DNA of 46,560 bases from an uncultured SAR86 cluster bacterium (GTDB taxonomy: Bacteria > Pseudomonadota > Gammaproteobacteria > Magnimaribacterales > D2472), in NCBI GenBank assembly GCA_902541245.1, contig CACBPT010000001.1, positions 85,433 to 131,992 on the forward strand. Reading direction: 5' to 3'. This document shows, one piece after another, positions 38,785 through 46,560 of the stretch; position 1 is the first letter of the stretch; every line of letters begins with the position of its first letter. The translations under genes were made by a program, and so were the position numbers. The notes under the pieces are model-generated. The model searched no databases and was not told the origin of the DNA. It saw only the letters and a program-made list of their open reading frames with translations.

Positions 38785-39777
38785 TTAATTAAGCTGATAT
38801 CTGTTAACAGCATCAAGATGCTCTTGATAAGTCTTAGAAAATTTATGAGTTCCATCTCCTTTAGCGACAAAGTACAAATAATCATTTTTCATACCCAATA
38901 TTACTGCCTCTAATGAAGATTTGCTAACTGTAGATATTGGAGTTGGAGGTAAGCCAGGTATTTGATATGTGTTGTATGGATTATTTTTATCTCTTAAATT
39001 TGCTTTTGTGATATCACCATTAAAATTTGGCAATAATCCATAAATTATTGTTGGATCTGCCTGCAATTTCATACCAATGGATATTCTATGTAAAAATACT
39101 CCAGCAATAATTGGCTTCTCATCTTCATTGCCAGCTTCCTTTTCAACAATTGAAGCAAGTATTATTGCATCAGATAAATTTTTAATTGGTGATTGTGGGT
39201 TCTTGTTAATCCATAGATTTGTAGCTAGTTGAAAAAAATCAGTTTGCGATTTTTGTAAAGTGCTAGCTAAGGATGATGAGTGCTTGTAGAAATAAGTGTC
39301 TGGTTTTAATGTACCTTCTACAAAATTAAACTGATTATCTAAGCAATCAAAGTTATCACAATCATTTTTAAAATTTGATTCAGAGATAATTTTTTTAACT
39401 TCATAAAGATTTTTTCCTGAGGGGATTTCCAATTTAAATATGACAACATCTCCGTTAGATACTGAATTCAGAAATTCTTTCCAAGATTTATTTTTAAGAT
39501 AATAATGTCCAGCTTGAGCTACTTGAAGTTTATTTTTTTTTAAGAAGATTTTCAAAAAAATTTTTTGAATTGGGTTCAAGTCAAAATCATTGAAAATTGA
39601 ATTGAATGAATCGCCTTTAATTACATTATAAAACTCTAATCTATCATCAACTCTTAGTTGAGAATATGATTCAGAGGTTCCAAGCAAGCTTATTACTAAG
39701 GTTAATATAGTAATTGTAAATATAAAAAATTTAGATTTGTTTGAAGACAAGTGTAGAGTTAGTTCCTCCGAATCCAA
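38785..39777 (-). CDS. mltG: Endolytic murein transglycosylase MltG
   Basis: ASIVEKEAGNEDEKPIIAGVFLHR; LQADPTIIYGL; NPYNTYQIPGLPPTPIS; TTG start uncertain (39777 or 39750). Confidence 0.92.
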   Translation of the reverse strand: MDSEELTLHLSSNKSKFFIFTITILTLVISLLGTSESYSQLRVDDRLEFYNVIKGDSFNSIFNDFDLNPIQKIFLKIFLKKNKLQVAQAGHYYLKNKSWKEFLNSVSNGDVVIFKLEIPSGKNLYEVKKIISESNFKNDCDNFDCLDNQFNFVEGTLKPDTYFYKHSSSLASTLQKSQTDFFQLATNLWINKNPQSPIKNLSDAIILASIVEKEAGNEDEKPIIAGVFLHRISIGMKLQADPTIIYGLLPNFNGDITKANLRDKNNPYNTYQIPGLPPTPISTVSKSSLEAVILGMKNDYLYFVAKGDGTHKFSKTYQEHLDAVNRYQLN

Positions 39778-40963
39778 ATGAATTATTCATAGCAACTCTA
39801 ACGTTTTTTTCAGCAGATACCAAGGGAGTATAATTTAAATCACACAATGGATCTGGTTTATCTAGATTGATTGTCGGAGGAATAATTCCGTGATTTATGG
39901 CTTGAATACAGAATATTGATTCTATTGCGCCCGCTGCACCAAGAGTATGTCCGGTCATTGACTTGGTTGAACTAATTTGTGGAACGTTATCACCGAATAC
40001 TTTTTTAAGAGCAGTTGTTTCAGCAATGTCACCCAAGGGTGTAGATGTCCCATGTGCATTTATATAATCAATTTCAGATGGATGAATCTCAGCATCATTT
40101 ATTGCATTAGTCATTGACAGAACTGCTCCTCTTCCATCTTCAGGAGGAGCTGTCACATGATGAGCATCAGAACTAGTTCCAAATCCTATCACCTCTGCGT
40201 ATATTTTTGCATCTCTTGCTTTAGCATGATCAAAATCTTCAAGTACCAATGAACCTGCTCCATCGGATAACACGAATCCATCTCTATCTTTATGCCATGG
40301 CCTACTTGCTGTTTCAGGATCGGAATTCATAGAAAGTGCTCTAGCCGCGGTAAATCCTGCTATTGATAAGGGTGTTGAAGCCATTTCAGCACCTCCAGCA
40401 ATCATTACATCAGCTTCACCGTATGCGATAGATCTTGCAGCAGTTCCAATACAGTGATTGCCAGTTGAGCATGCTGTAACAACCGAAGTGTTTGGGCCCA
40501 TAAAACCATGCTTTATAGAAATTAAACCAGAAATCATATTAACTATTGATCCTGGCACAAAAAAAGGAGAAACTTTTTTATAACCTCTTTCTTCCAATAA
40601 AGATTTATTTTTTTCTATTGTATCTATACCACCAATACCGGCACCAAAATTAACACCAACCTTTGACAAGTCTATCTTGGAATCAAGAATTCCTGAGTGG
40701 TTTATAGATTGATTAGCAGCAATTATTCCGTATTGAATGAAGGGATCAATTCTTCTAATTTCTTTAGAATCAAGAAAATCTTCAGGATTAAAATTTTTTA
40801 AACGACCGCCAACTTCAACTGGATTATTTTTTAAATCTATCTCTATTCTTGAGATACCTGATACTCCATTTATACAAGAATCCCAGGCTTCAGCCAAAGT
40901 ATTACCAATTGGTGATAATATACCCAAGCCTGTAACTACAACTCTTCTGTGTAGTTGTCTCAT
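39731..40963 (-). CDS. fabF: Beta-ketoacyl-ACP synthase II
   Basis: RRVVVTGLGILSPIG; VTACSTGNHCIGTAARSI; NAHGTSTPLGD; GHTLGAAGAIES. Confidence 0.96.
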   Translation of the reverse strand: MRQLHRRVVVTGLGILSPIGNTLAEAWDSCINGVSGISRIEIDLKNNPVEVGGRLKNFNPEDFLDSKEIRRIDPFIQYGIIAANQSINHSGILDSKIDLSKVGVNFGAGIGGIDTIEKNKSLLEERGYKKVSPFFVPGSIVNMISGLISIKHGFMGPNTSVVTACSTGNHCIGTAARSIAYGEADVMIAGGAEMASTPLSIAGFTAARALSMNSDPETASRPWHKDRDGFVLSDGAGSLVLEDFDHAKARDAKIYAEVIGFGTSSDAHHVTAPPEDGRGAVLSMTNAINDAEIHPSEIDYINAHGTSTPLGDIAETTALKKVFGDNVPQISSTKSMTGHTLGAAGAIESIFCIQAINHGIIPPTINLDKPDPLCDLNYTPLVSAEKNVRVAMNNSFGFGGTNSTLVFKQI

Positions 40964-40974
40964 GAAAAAAAATT

Positions 40975-41205
40975 TTAGCTGTTTGAGTTTATGTAGTTTA
41001 CAGCTTCTTGAACAGTTGAAATCTTTTCTGCTTCTTCGTCAGCAATTTCAAGTTCAAACTCTTCCTCAAGAGCCATTACTAATTCCACTGTGTCTAATGA
41101 ATCAGCTCCTAAGTCATCAACAAATGAAGAATCATTATTCACCTCATCATCGCCAACGCCAAGTTGCTCACAAACAATTTTTCTCACTCTTTCTTCGATA
41201 CTCAC
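40975..41205 (-). CDS. acpP: Acyl carrier protein
   Basis: [56 protein letters not shown]. Confidence 0.97.
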   Translation of the reverse strand: MSIEERVRKIVCEQLGVGDDEVNNDSSFVDDLGADSLDTVELVMALEEEFELEIADEEAEKISTVQEAVNYINSNS

Positions 41206-41267
41206 AGGGCATCCTCCATTAATTGAAATCTATTTTACAACAATTTTAAGAAAAACAAATAAAATCA

Positions 41268-41990
41268 TTAGCTCATGTAAAGGCCACCATCAACAGAAAT
41301 AGTCTGACCGGTAATATAATCTCCCTTTGAAGATGCTAAAAACAATGCTAAATCAGCTATTTGTTGAGGATTACCCATTTTATTTGCAGGGATTTGATTT
41401 AAGATATTTTCCAATTCTTCATCTTGAAAATGATTAGTCATATCGGTTTCTATGAAACCAGGAGCTATGCAGTTAACTGTTATATTTCTTGCAGCCACTT
41501 CTTTAGCCAAAGCTCTTGTAAAACCTCCCATACCAGCTTTGCTTGCAGAATAATTGACCTGTCCAGGATTACCCATAAGTCCAGCAACACTAGATATATT
41601 AATTATTTTTCCATAACGATGTCTGACCATCGATTTAATAAATAATTTAGTGATATTAAACACACTCGTGAGATTAGAATTAAGAACATCATCCCAGTCA
41701 TCTTCTTTCATTCTTAAGAAGAGTTGATCTTTTGTTATTCCAGCATTGTTAATTAAAACATTTGGAATTTTATTAATTTTTTTAAGCTCATTAAAACAAG
41801 ATGAAATTTGTTCTCTATCTGTAACATCCATTATAAAATGTATGCAGCTTTCAGAGTTTAATTCTTCATTAATTCTGAAGGGTGATCTAGATGTCCCAAT
41901 AACAAAATAATCATCGTTCACAAAGCATTTAGCTATCTCCAATCCTATACCTCTAGAAATTCCAGTAATAAAGACTATTTTTTTATCCAT
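41268..41990 (-). CDS. fabG: 3-oxoacyl-ACP reductase
   Basis: MDKKIVFITGISRGIGLEIAKCF; NNAGITKDQLFLRMKEDDWDDVLNSNLTSVF; YSASKAG; start trimmed to ATG 41990. Confidence 0.95.
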   Translation of the reverse strand: MDKKIVFITGISRGIGLEIAKCFVNDDYFVIGTSRSPFRINEELNSESCIHFIMDVTDREQISSCFNELKKINKIPNVLINNAGITKDQLFLRMKEDDWDDVLNSNLTSVFNITKLFIKSMVRHRYGKIINISSVAGLMGNPGQVNYSASKAGMGGFTRALAKEVAARNITVNCIAPGFIETDMTNHFQDEELENILNQIPANKMGNPQQIADLALFLASSKGDYITGQTISVDGGLYMS

Positions 41991-42918
41991 AACTAATAAT
42001 TTTCTCATAAAATTCTTCATCGGATACAGAAAAATAGTTTTCAAGCTTATTCGCCTTAGATAAACCTGACAATACTTTTCCAGGACCACATTCAATTATT
42101 GGTAAATTTAATGTAGAAATAAAATTACATGTTTCTACCCATCTTACTGGTGAATGCAATTGCTTAACAAGCAAGGATGGAATATCTTTAGATGAAGTTG
42201 ACGAACTCACCGATACGTTATGGATTATATTTATCTCTGGCATTTTAAATGTTATAGACTCTAAAGTTTTCTGAAATTCATCTGCTGCCGATAACATAAG
42301 CTTGCTGTGAGATGCAATGCTGACTTTAAGTTTTATAGCACGTGCACCTTTTGCAATACAGAGATCTTGAGCCCTTACCACCGCGTCATCATGACCAGAA
42401 ATAACTGTTTGATTTGGAGAGTTTAAATTTGCACATTGGACATGAGAGTTGTTTCCTTGAGATGCAATTAAACAAATCTCATCAATATGATCATCATCAA
42501 GACCCATGATTGCAGACATGGAACCATATGGCGCTGACTCCATCAACTCTCCTCTTTTTCTTACCAATTTTAAAGCCTCAGTAATTGATATTGAATTAGC
42601 TGCAACCAAAGCGGAATATTCACCTAAAGAGTGTCCAGCTAAATATATTGGACTTATATCAATTGAGTTAACTAACTTTTTGAAATGGAGATATGAACAA
42701 AGGATCAATATAGGTTGTGTGATTGAAGTCTTATTTATTAACTCTTCAGGTCCCTCTTCAATTAATTTAAAAACATCATGGGATATTAAATCACTGCAGC
42801 ACTCTAAAGCATGAGAATATTCACTTGAAAGGGCAAGATCTAAAATGCCGCCTTTAGATAGCATATATTGATGTTGGGAACCTTGACCAGGAAACGCTAA
42901 AAAAGCTGAAAAAGACAT
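41983..42918 (-). CDS. fabD: Malonyl-CoA:ACP transacylase
   Basis: FLAFPGQGSQHQYML; LAGHSLGEYSALVAANSI. Confidence 0.95.
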   Translation of the reverse strand: MSFSAFLAFPGQGSQHQYMLSKGGILDLALSSEYSHALECCSDLISHDVFKLIEEGPEELINKTSITQPILILCSYLHFKKLVNSIDISPIYLAGHSLGEYSALVAANSISITEALKLVRKRGELMESAPYGSMSAIMGLDDDHIDEICLIASQGNNSHVQCANLNSPNQTVISGHDDAVVRAQDLCIAKGARAIKLKVSIASHSKLMLSAADEFQKTLESITFKMPEINIIHNVSVSSSTSSKDIPSLLVKQLHSPVRWVETCNFISTLNLPIIECGPGKVLSGLSKANKLENYFSVSDEEFYEKIISYG

Positions 42919-42920
42919 TC

Positions 42921-43136
42921 TTAGTCTTGTGTTGAGTTATCCTCTTCTTCTTCTTTAACTGGCTTCCTTAAATCTTTGATAAGTCTGCCCTTATAGAAAC
43001 CGTCTGCAGTCATTTGATGGCGAAGATGTCTCTCTCCAGAAACAGGATCAGTAGATAATGTAAGATCTTTAAGATGATCATGGGAACGAATCATTCCTCG
43101 TTTTGATCTAGTCTTTTTACTTTTTTGTACTGCCAT
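42921..43136 (-). CDS. rpmF: 50S ribosomal protein L32 with acidic C-terminal tail
   Basis: [22 protein letters not shown]...[18 protein letters not shown], then [11 protein letters not shown]. Confidence 0.93.
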   Translation of the reverse strand: MAVQKSKKTRSKRGMIRSHDHLKDLTLSTDPVSGERHLRHQMTADGFYKGRLIKDLRKPVKEEEEDNSTQD

Positions 43137-43169
43137 AATATTTTAAAAAAAGCATCCTATCAGATTAAA

Positions 43170-44111
43170 TTAAGATTTAATAGTTAAATCACTTACTTCG
43201 TTGAGCAGTATATCAAATTCATTGTTTTTTGGCGCTTCATGGCAAACAACTTGGTTATTTATATCTTTAAAGGAAATTGATGAAGCATGCAGCGCAAGAC
43301 GATCAACTGATGTTTTGGAAAATATAAATTTATTTAAATCAAATAAACCATATTTTTTATCATTTACTATTGGATGCTTAAGATTTGAGCTCTGAACTCT
43401 AATCTGATGCATTCTGCCAGTACTAATGTGAACCTCAACATGAGTAAATGATGTAAATTTTTTTAAAATTTTAAACGTTGATATTGCTTCTTTACCATCG
43501 TTTGATTCTGTAACTTTATGATTATACTCTTTTGTCGATGTATCAATTTTTGATTTTACTTCTAAATCTTTGTCAAGAATGCCAAATAAAATAGCTTCAT
43601 ATTTTTTCTTTACTTTATTAGATTTAAGCTGTTTGTTAAAATGTCTTAAAAATAATTTATTTTTTGCAATCAAAACACATCCAGAAGTAGATTTATCAAT
43701 TCGATGACAAAGATCAATATCTAGTGATGGAAAATTAGCTCTAGCAATATCTATAAGACCGAATTGATTTTTTGTTCCAGAATGAACACTTAATTCAGAA
43801 TCTTTGTTAACTAAAATATAGTCATCATTTTGATAAATAATTGATTTTACAAATTCTTGAATTTTAGCAGGAGGAATCTTTAAGTTAGGTTCTTTATTTT
43901 TAAAATCAATTAAATATGGTGGTATTCTTATTTCATCATTAGCCTTTAATTTATATGAGGGTTTTATTCGACCAGAATTTACTCTAATTTCACCTTTTCT
44001 AAGCATGCTATATATTTTTGATTTAGGTAAATCTTTAAAAAAATTTATTAGAAAGTTATCAATGCGTCTTCCAACGTGATCGTCGCCAATTTTTAGGTTT
44101 TTATCACTCAT
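43170..44111 (-). CDS. rluC: 23S rRNA pseudouridine synthase, RluC-like
   Basis: S4 domain; LCHRIDKSTSGCVLIAKN; STGRMHQIRVQSSNLKHPIVNDKKYG; divergent from rne. Confidence 0.9.
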   Translation of the reverse strand: MSDKNLKIGDDHVGRRIDNFLINFFKDLPKSKIYSMLRKGEIRVNSGRIKPSYKLKANDEIRIPPYLIDFKNKEPNLKIPPAKIQEFVKSIIYQNDDYILVNKDSELSVHSGTKNQFGLIDIARANFPSLDIDLCHRIDKSTSGCVLIAKNKLFLRHFNKQLKSNKVKKKYEAILFGILDKDLEVKSKIDTSTKEYNHKVTESNDGKEAISTFKILKKFTSFTHVEVHISTGRMHQIRVQSSNLKHPIVNDKKYGLFDLNKFIFSKTSVDRLALHASSISFKDINNQVVCHEAPKNNEFDILLNEVSDLTIKS

Positions 44112-44212
44112 TGATGTAGAATAATGAAAATTAATAGTTTATATATAAAAAGCTACTAGTGAAAAATATATTGAAAAAAATCAATAAATATAAATTAAAA
44201 TAGCTGTAAGGC

Positions 44213-44376
44213 AGCGAAGAGAAAGATAGCAAAGCACAAGGGTGCGAAAAGAATAAGACAAGTTTTAAAATCTTCACAAACATAGTTGAAGACAGTTTAA
44301 AGAGCTCCACGGGATAAGACTCTGATAACTCAAATAAGCATTAGCGCTATTCGCTTTCTCTGTATCGGAGAAAAAA
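44213..44376 (+). promoter_or_regulatory. Structured rne 5' UTR (candidate autoregulatory RNA element)
   Basis: SD-sequestering hairpin TTTCTC-N7-GAGAAA; long-range helix AGAGAAAGATAGC/GCTAT-TCG-CTTTCTCT; internal hairpin TCTTCA-N10-TGAAGA. Confidence 0.55.
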
Positions 44377-46422
44377 ATGAAAAGAATTCTAATTAATTGT
44401 TCATATTCAGATGAACTTCGTGTTGCATTAGTTGACGGGGCAAAACTTTTTGACCTTGATAATGAATTTAACAATCAATCGTTATATAAAGGCAGCATAT
44501 TTAAAGCTACTGTTTCTAGAGTTGAAACAAGTTTAGATGCTGCTTTTGTAAATTTTGGGAGTGAAAGACATGGATTCCTTCCTTTGAAAGAGTTATCAAA
44601 TGAGTATTTTGAAAAAGACTCTGAAGGAAAAAGAAAATGCACTCTAAAAGAAAGTGACGAAATCCTTATACAAGTTTTGAAAGAAGAAAGAGGCACCAAA
44701 GGTGCAGCTCTATCAAACCAGATATCTCTTGCAGGACGATTTATTGTTTTAATCCCAAATTCTGAAAAATCTGGGGGAGTCTCTAGAAGAATCTCAGGTG
44801 AAGAAAGAGATGAAATTAAAAATGCTTTAAATGCTTTGCAAATACCAAACGGAATGAGTGTTATTGTCAGAACAGCTGGACTTGGACGATCTACCGAAGA
44901 ATTAAAATGGGATTTAGACTATTTAATAAAATTGTGGGAGCAAATCAAATCATCTGTTACTGATGCACCAAGTCCAAGCTTGATTTATAAAGATGATAAA
45001 TTAATTTTGAGAGTATTTAGAGATTATTTTAGAGATGACATACAAGAAATTCTTATTGATGATGAGTCAGTACATGCTGAGGCCCTAGATTTTGCAAAAT
45101 CTGTTATACCAGATCACGCAGATAAAGTAATTTATTACAATGAAGAAATACCCCTCTTCAATAGATATCAAATCGAAAGTCAAATTGAATTAGCTTTTCA
45201 ACGGGAAATATCATTACCATCTGGTGGATCTATTGTCATTGATCCTACCGAGGCTATGGTGTCTATTGATGTAAACTCAGCACGATCAACTAAAGGAAAG
45301 GATATAGAATCAACAGCTTTTGCAACAAACATGGAAGCAGCTAGGGAGGTTGCAAGACAATTAAGATTAAGAGATTTAGGGGGCTTAATAGTTATCGATT
45401 TTATCGATATGCAAGATGAGAAGCATCAACAAAAAGTTGAGAATACATTCAGATCAGCGGTTCAAGCTGATAGAGCAAGAGTTCAGATCGCTGGTATATC
45501 CAGATTTGGTTTATTAGAGCTCTCAAGACAAAGGCTTAGGCCATCATTGGAAGAAACTTATGACATACAACATGTTCAAGTTCGAGGAACACGTTCTCTA
45601 GGTCAATCAATCCTTAGAATAATCAGCGAGGATGCAGCAAAGGAAAATACTGGAGAAATACATGTTTACGTTCCAGCAGATGTTTCAAGTTATTTATTAA
45701 ATGAAAAAAGGAGAGATATTATTGCTATTGAAAATTCATATCAAGTGAATATTCTAATAATTGCTGATCCATACAAATCTAGACCATATTACAAAGTAGC
45801 AAGAGTAAAGGCTGCTGCTGGTAAAAAACCATTTTCATTTGATATGACTCCAAATAGCCCTGAACCTTCAATGGATTGGCGAGATTCAAATGCATCAAAA
45901 AGGCCTTTAAAGCCGCTTGTAAAAGTCTCTGTGCCTCCTCGAATGCCAAAAACCAAAAAAGGATTTTTTACTTTTATTAAATCTATTCTTACTTTATCTA
46001 TTTTTTTTGGTTCTCATAAGTCTACAAATAAAAAGATTAATAAGAATAGAAAGTCAAGAAAGTTTAAAAAAGGTCAATCCAAGAATAATAAAAATCAAAA
46101 TAATAGATTTGCTAGATCTAATCCTAATCGAGCAAAAGACAAAAATCTAAATCGAAAAAGAGGAAGCAATAAAAAACCTTCAAAACCTGTTGTAACACCT
46201 CCAAAGAAATCACAGCAAAGTATTAATGAGCCTAAAAAACCTAAGAATGAAAATAATAATACTAAGGAGATTGATGAAAATAAATTAGATACAAAATCAT
46301 CTGACTACTCAGTACCAGAACCATCCGCATCATCAGCTTCAGATTCTTTACCATCACCTGCTCCGACACCATCTATTAAACCAACTAGAGCTTTAAATGA
46401 TCCTCGATATAAGAGCGAATAA
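44377..46422 (+). CDS. rne: Ribonuclease E, short C-terminal region, no zinc-link
   Basis: MKRILINCSYSDELRVALVDGAKLFDLD; S1 domain; DPTEAMVSIDVNSARSTKGKDIESTAFATNMEAAREVARQLRLRDLGGLIVIDFIDM; SYLLNEKRRDI. Confidence 0.96.
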   Translation: MKRILINCSYSDELRVALVDGAKLFDLDNEFNNQSLYKGSIFKATVSRVETSLDAAFVNFGSERHGFLPLKELSNEYFEKDSEGKRKCTLKESDEILIQVLKEERGTKGAALSNQISLAGRFIVLIPNSEKSGGVSRRISGEERDEIKNALNALQIPNGMSVIVRTAGLGRSTEELKWDLDYLIKLWEQIKSSVTDAPSPSLIYKDDKLILRVFRDYFRDDIQEILIDDESVHAEALDFAKSVIPDHADKVIYYNEEIPLFNRYQIESQIELAFQREISLPSGGSIVIDPTEAMVSIDVNSARSTKGKDIESTAFATNMEAAREVARQLRLRDLGGLIVIDFIDMQDEKHQQKVENTFRSAVQADRARVQIAGISRFGLLELSRQRLRPSLEETYDIQHVQVRGTRSLGQSILRIISEDAAKENTGEIHVYVPADVSSYLLNEKRRDIIAIENSYQVNILIIADPYKSRPYYKVARVKAAAGKKPFSFDMTPNSPEPSMDWRDSNASKRPLKPLVKVSVPPRMPKTKKGFFTFIKSILTLSIFFGSHKSTNKKINKNRKSRKFKKGQSKNNKNQNNRFARSNPNRAKDKNLNRKRGSNKKPSKPVVTPPKKSQQSINEPKKPKNENNNTKEIDENKLDTKSSDYSVPEPSASSASDSLPSPAPTPSIKPTRALNDPRYKSE

Positions 46423-46560
46423 GTTTTCCAGAAATTGATGTCTCAGGCGGGATAATGGGTAAATCGCTAATATCGAACCATTTAGCATCCTCTAATTCAT
46501 TATCATTTAAAATAATTTCTCCGCTTTTATATCTACATTTATAGCCCAGCATTAGTTGAG
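46385..46560 (-). CDS. nudC: NAD(+) diphosphatase-like NUDIX protein, C-terminal fragment, truncated by window edge
   Basis: Minus-strand translation QLMLGYKCRYKSGEIILNDNELEDAKWFDISDLPIIPPETSISGKLIRSYIEDHLKL*, resembling the NudC C-terminus. Confidence 0.75.
   Translation of the reverse strand, partial: QLMLGYKCRYKSGEIILNDNELEDAKWFDISDLPIIPPETSISGKLIRSYIEDHLKL

Noticed and set aside
39731-39777. 46-nt overlap between mltG and fabF as a potential overlapping-gene novelty
   Set aside because: The mltG start in the track is a TTG; another TTG at 39750 cuts the overlap to about 20 nt, so this is mostly start-site ambiguity
42921-42960. Acidic tail ([11 protein letters not shown]) on ribosomal protein L32
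   Set aside because: Short low-complexity extension; variable L32 C-termini are common and no function can be argued from sequence
1-46560. CRISPR arrays, transposases, prophage genes, tRNA or rRNA
   Set aside because: No direct-repeat arrays, IS-like genes, integrases or RNA-gene signatures were seen; defence-island or mobile-element explanations are not supported

Overview
This is a low-GC, gene-dense window with mostly core chromosomal content. Gene content and order suggest a marine, streamlined gammaproteobacterium, possibly SAR86-like; that placement is inference, not demonstrated. It runs from the 3' end of a Na+-NQR maturation locus (apbE-nqrM) through aceA, purB-mnmA, icd, clpS-clpA and infA. 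A small aromatic-ring catabolism set and two haloalkane dehalogenases of different subfamilies follow, then an M14 peptidase, a DUF4212/solute-symporter pair, and a three-gene operon of exported proteins behind a Fur-box-like site. After that come a compact his operon, an AGCS symporter, holB-tmk-mltG-fabF-acpP-fabG-fabD-rpmF, rluC and rne, with a partial nudC at the right edge. I saw no rRNA, tRNA, CRISPR array or transposon. The most notable observations are: (1) a continuous HisD-HisB(IGPD) fusion in an operon that lacks hisC and the histidinol-phosphatase domain, behind a yerC/trpR-like regulator gene that has a near-perfect palindrome in its promoter; (2) an RNase E that has lost the CPxCxGxG zinc-link and has a short scaffold; (3) a rne 5' UTR with two mutually exclusive pairings around the Shine-Dalgarno; (4) an exported TPR lipoprotein/cyclase/MBL operon with a Fur-box-like site; (5) a fatty-acid cluster missing plsX and fabH.
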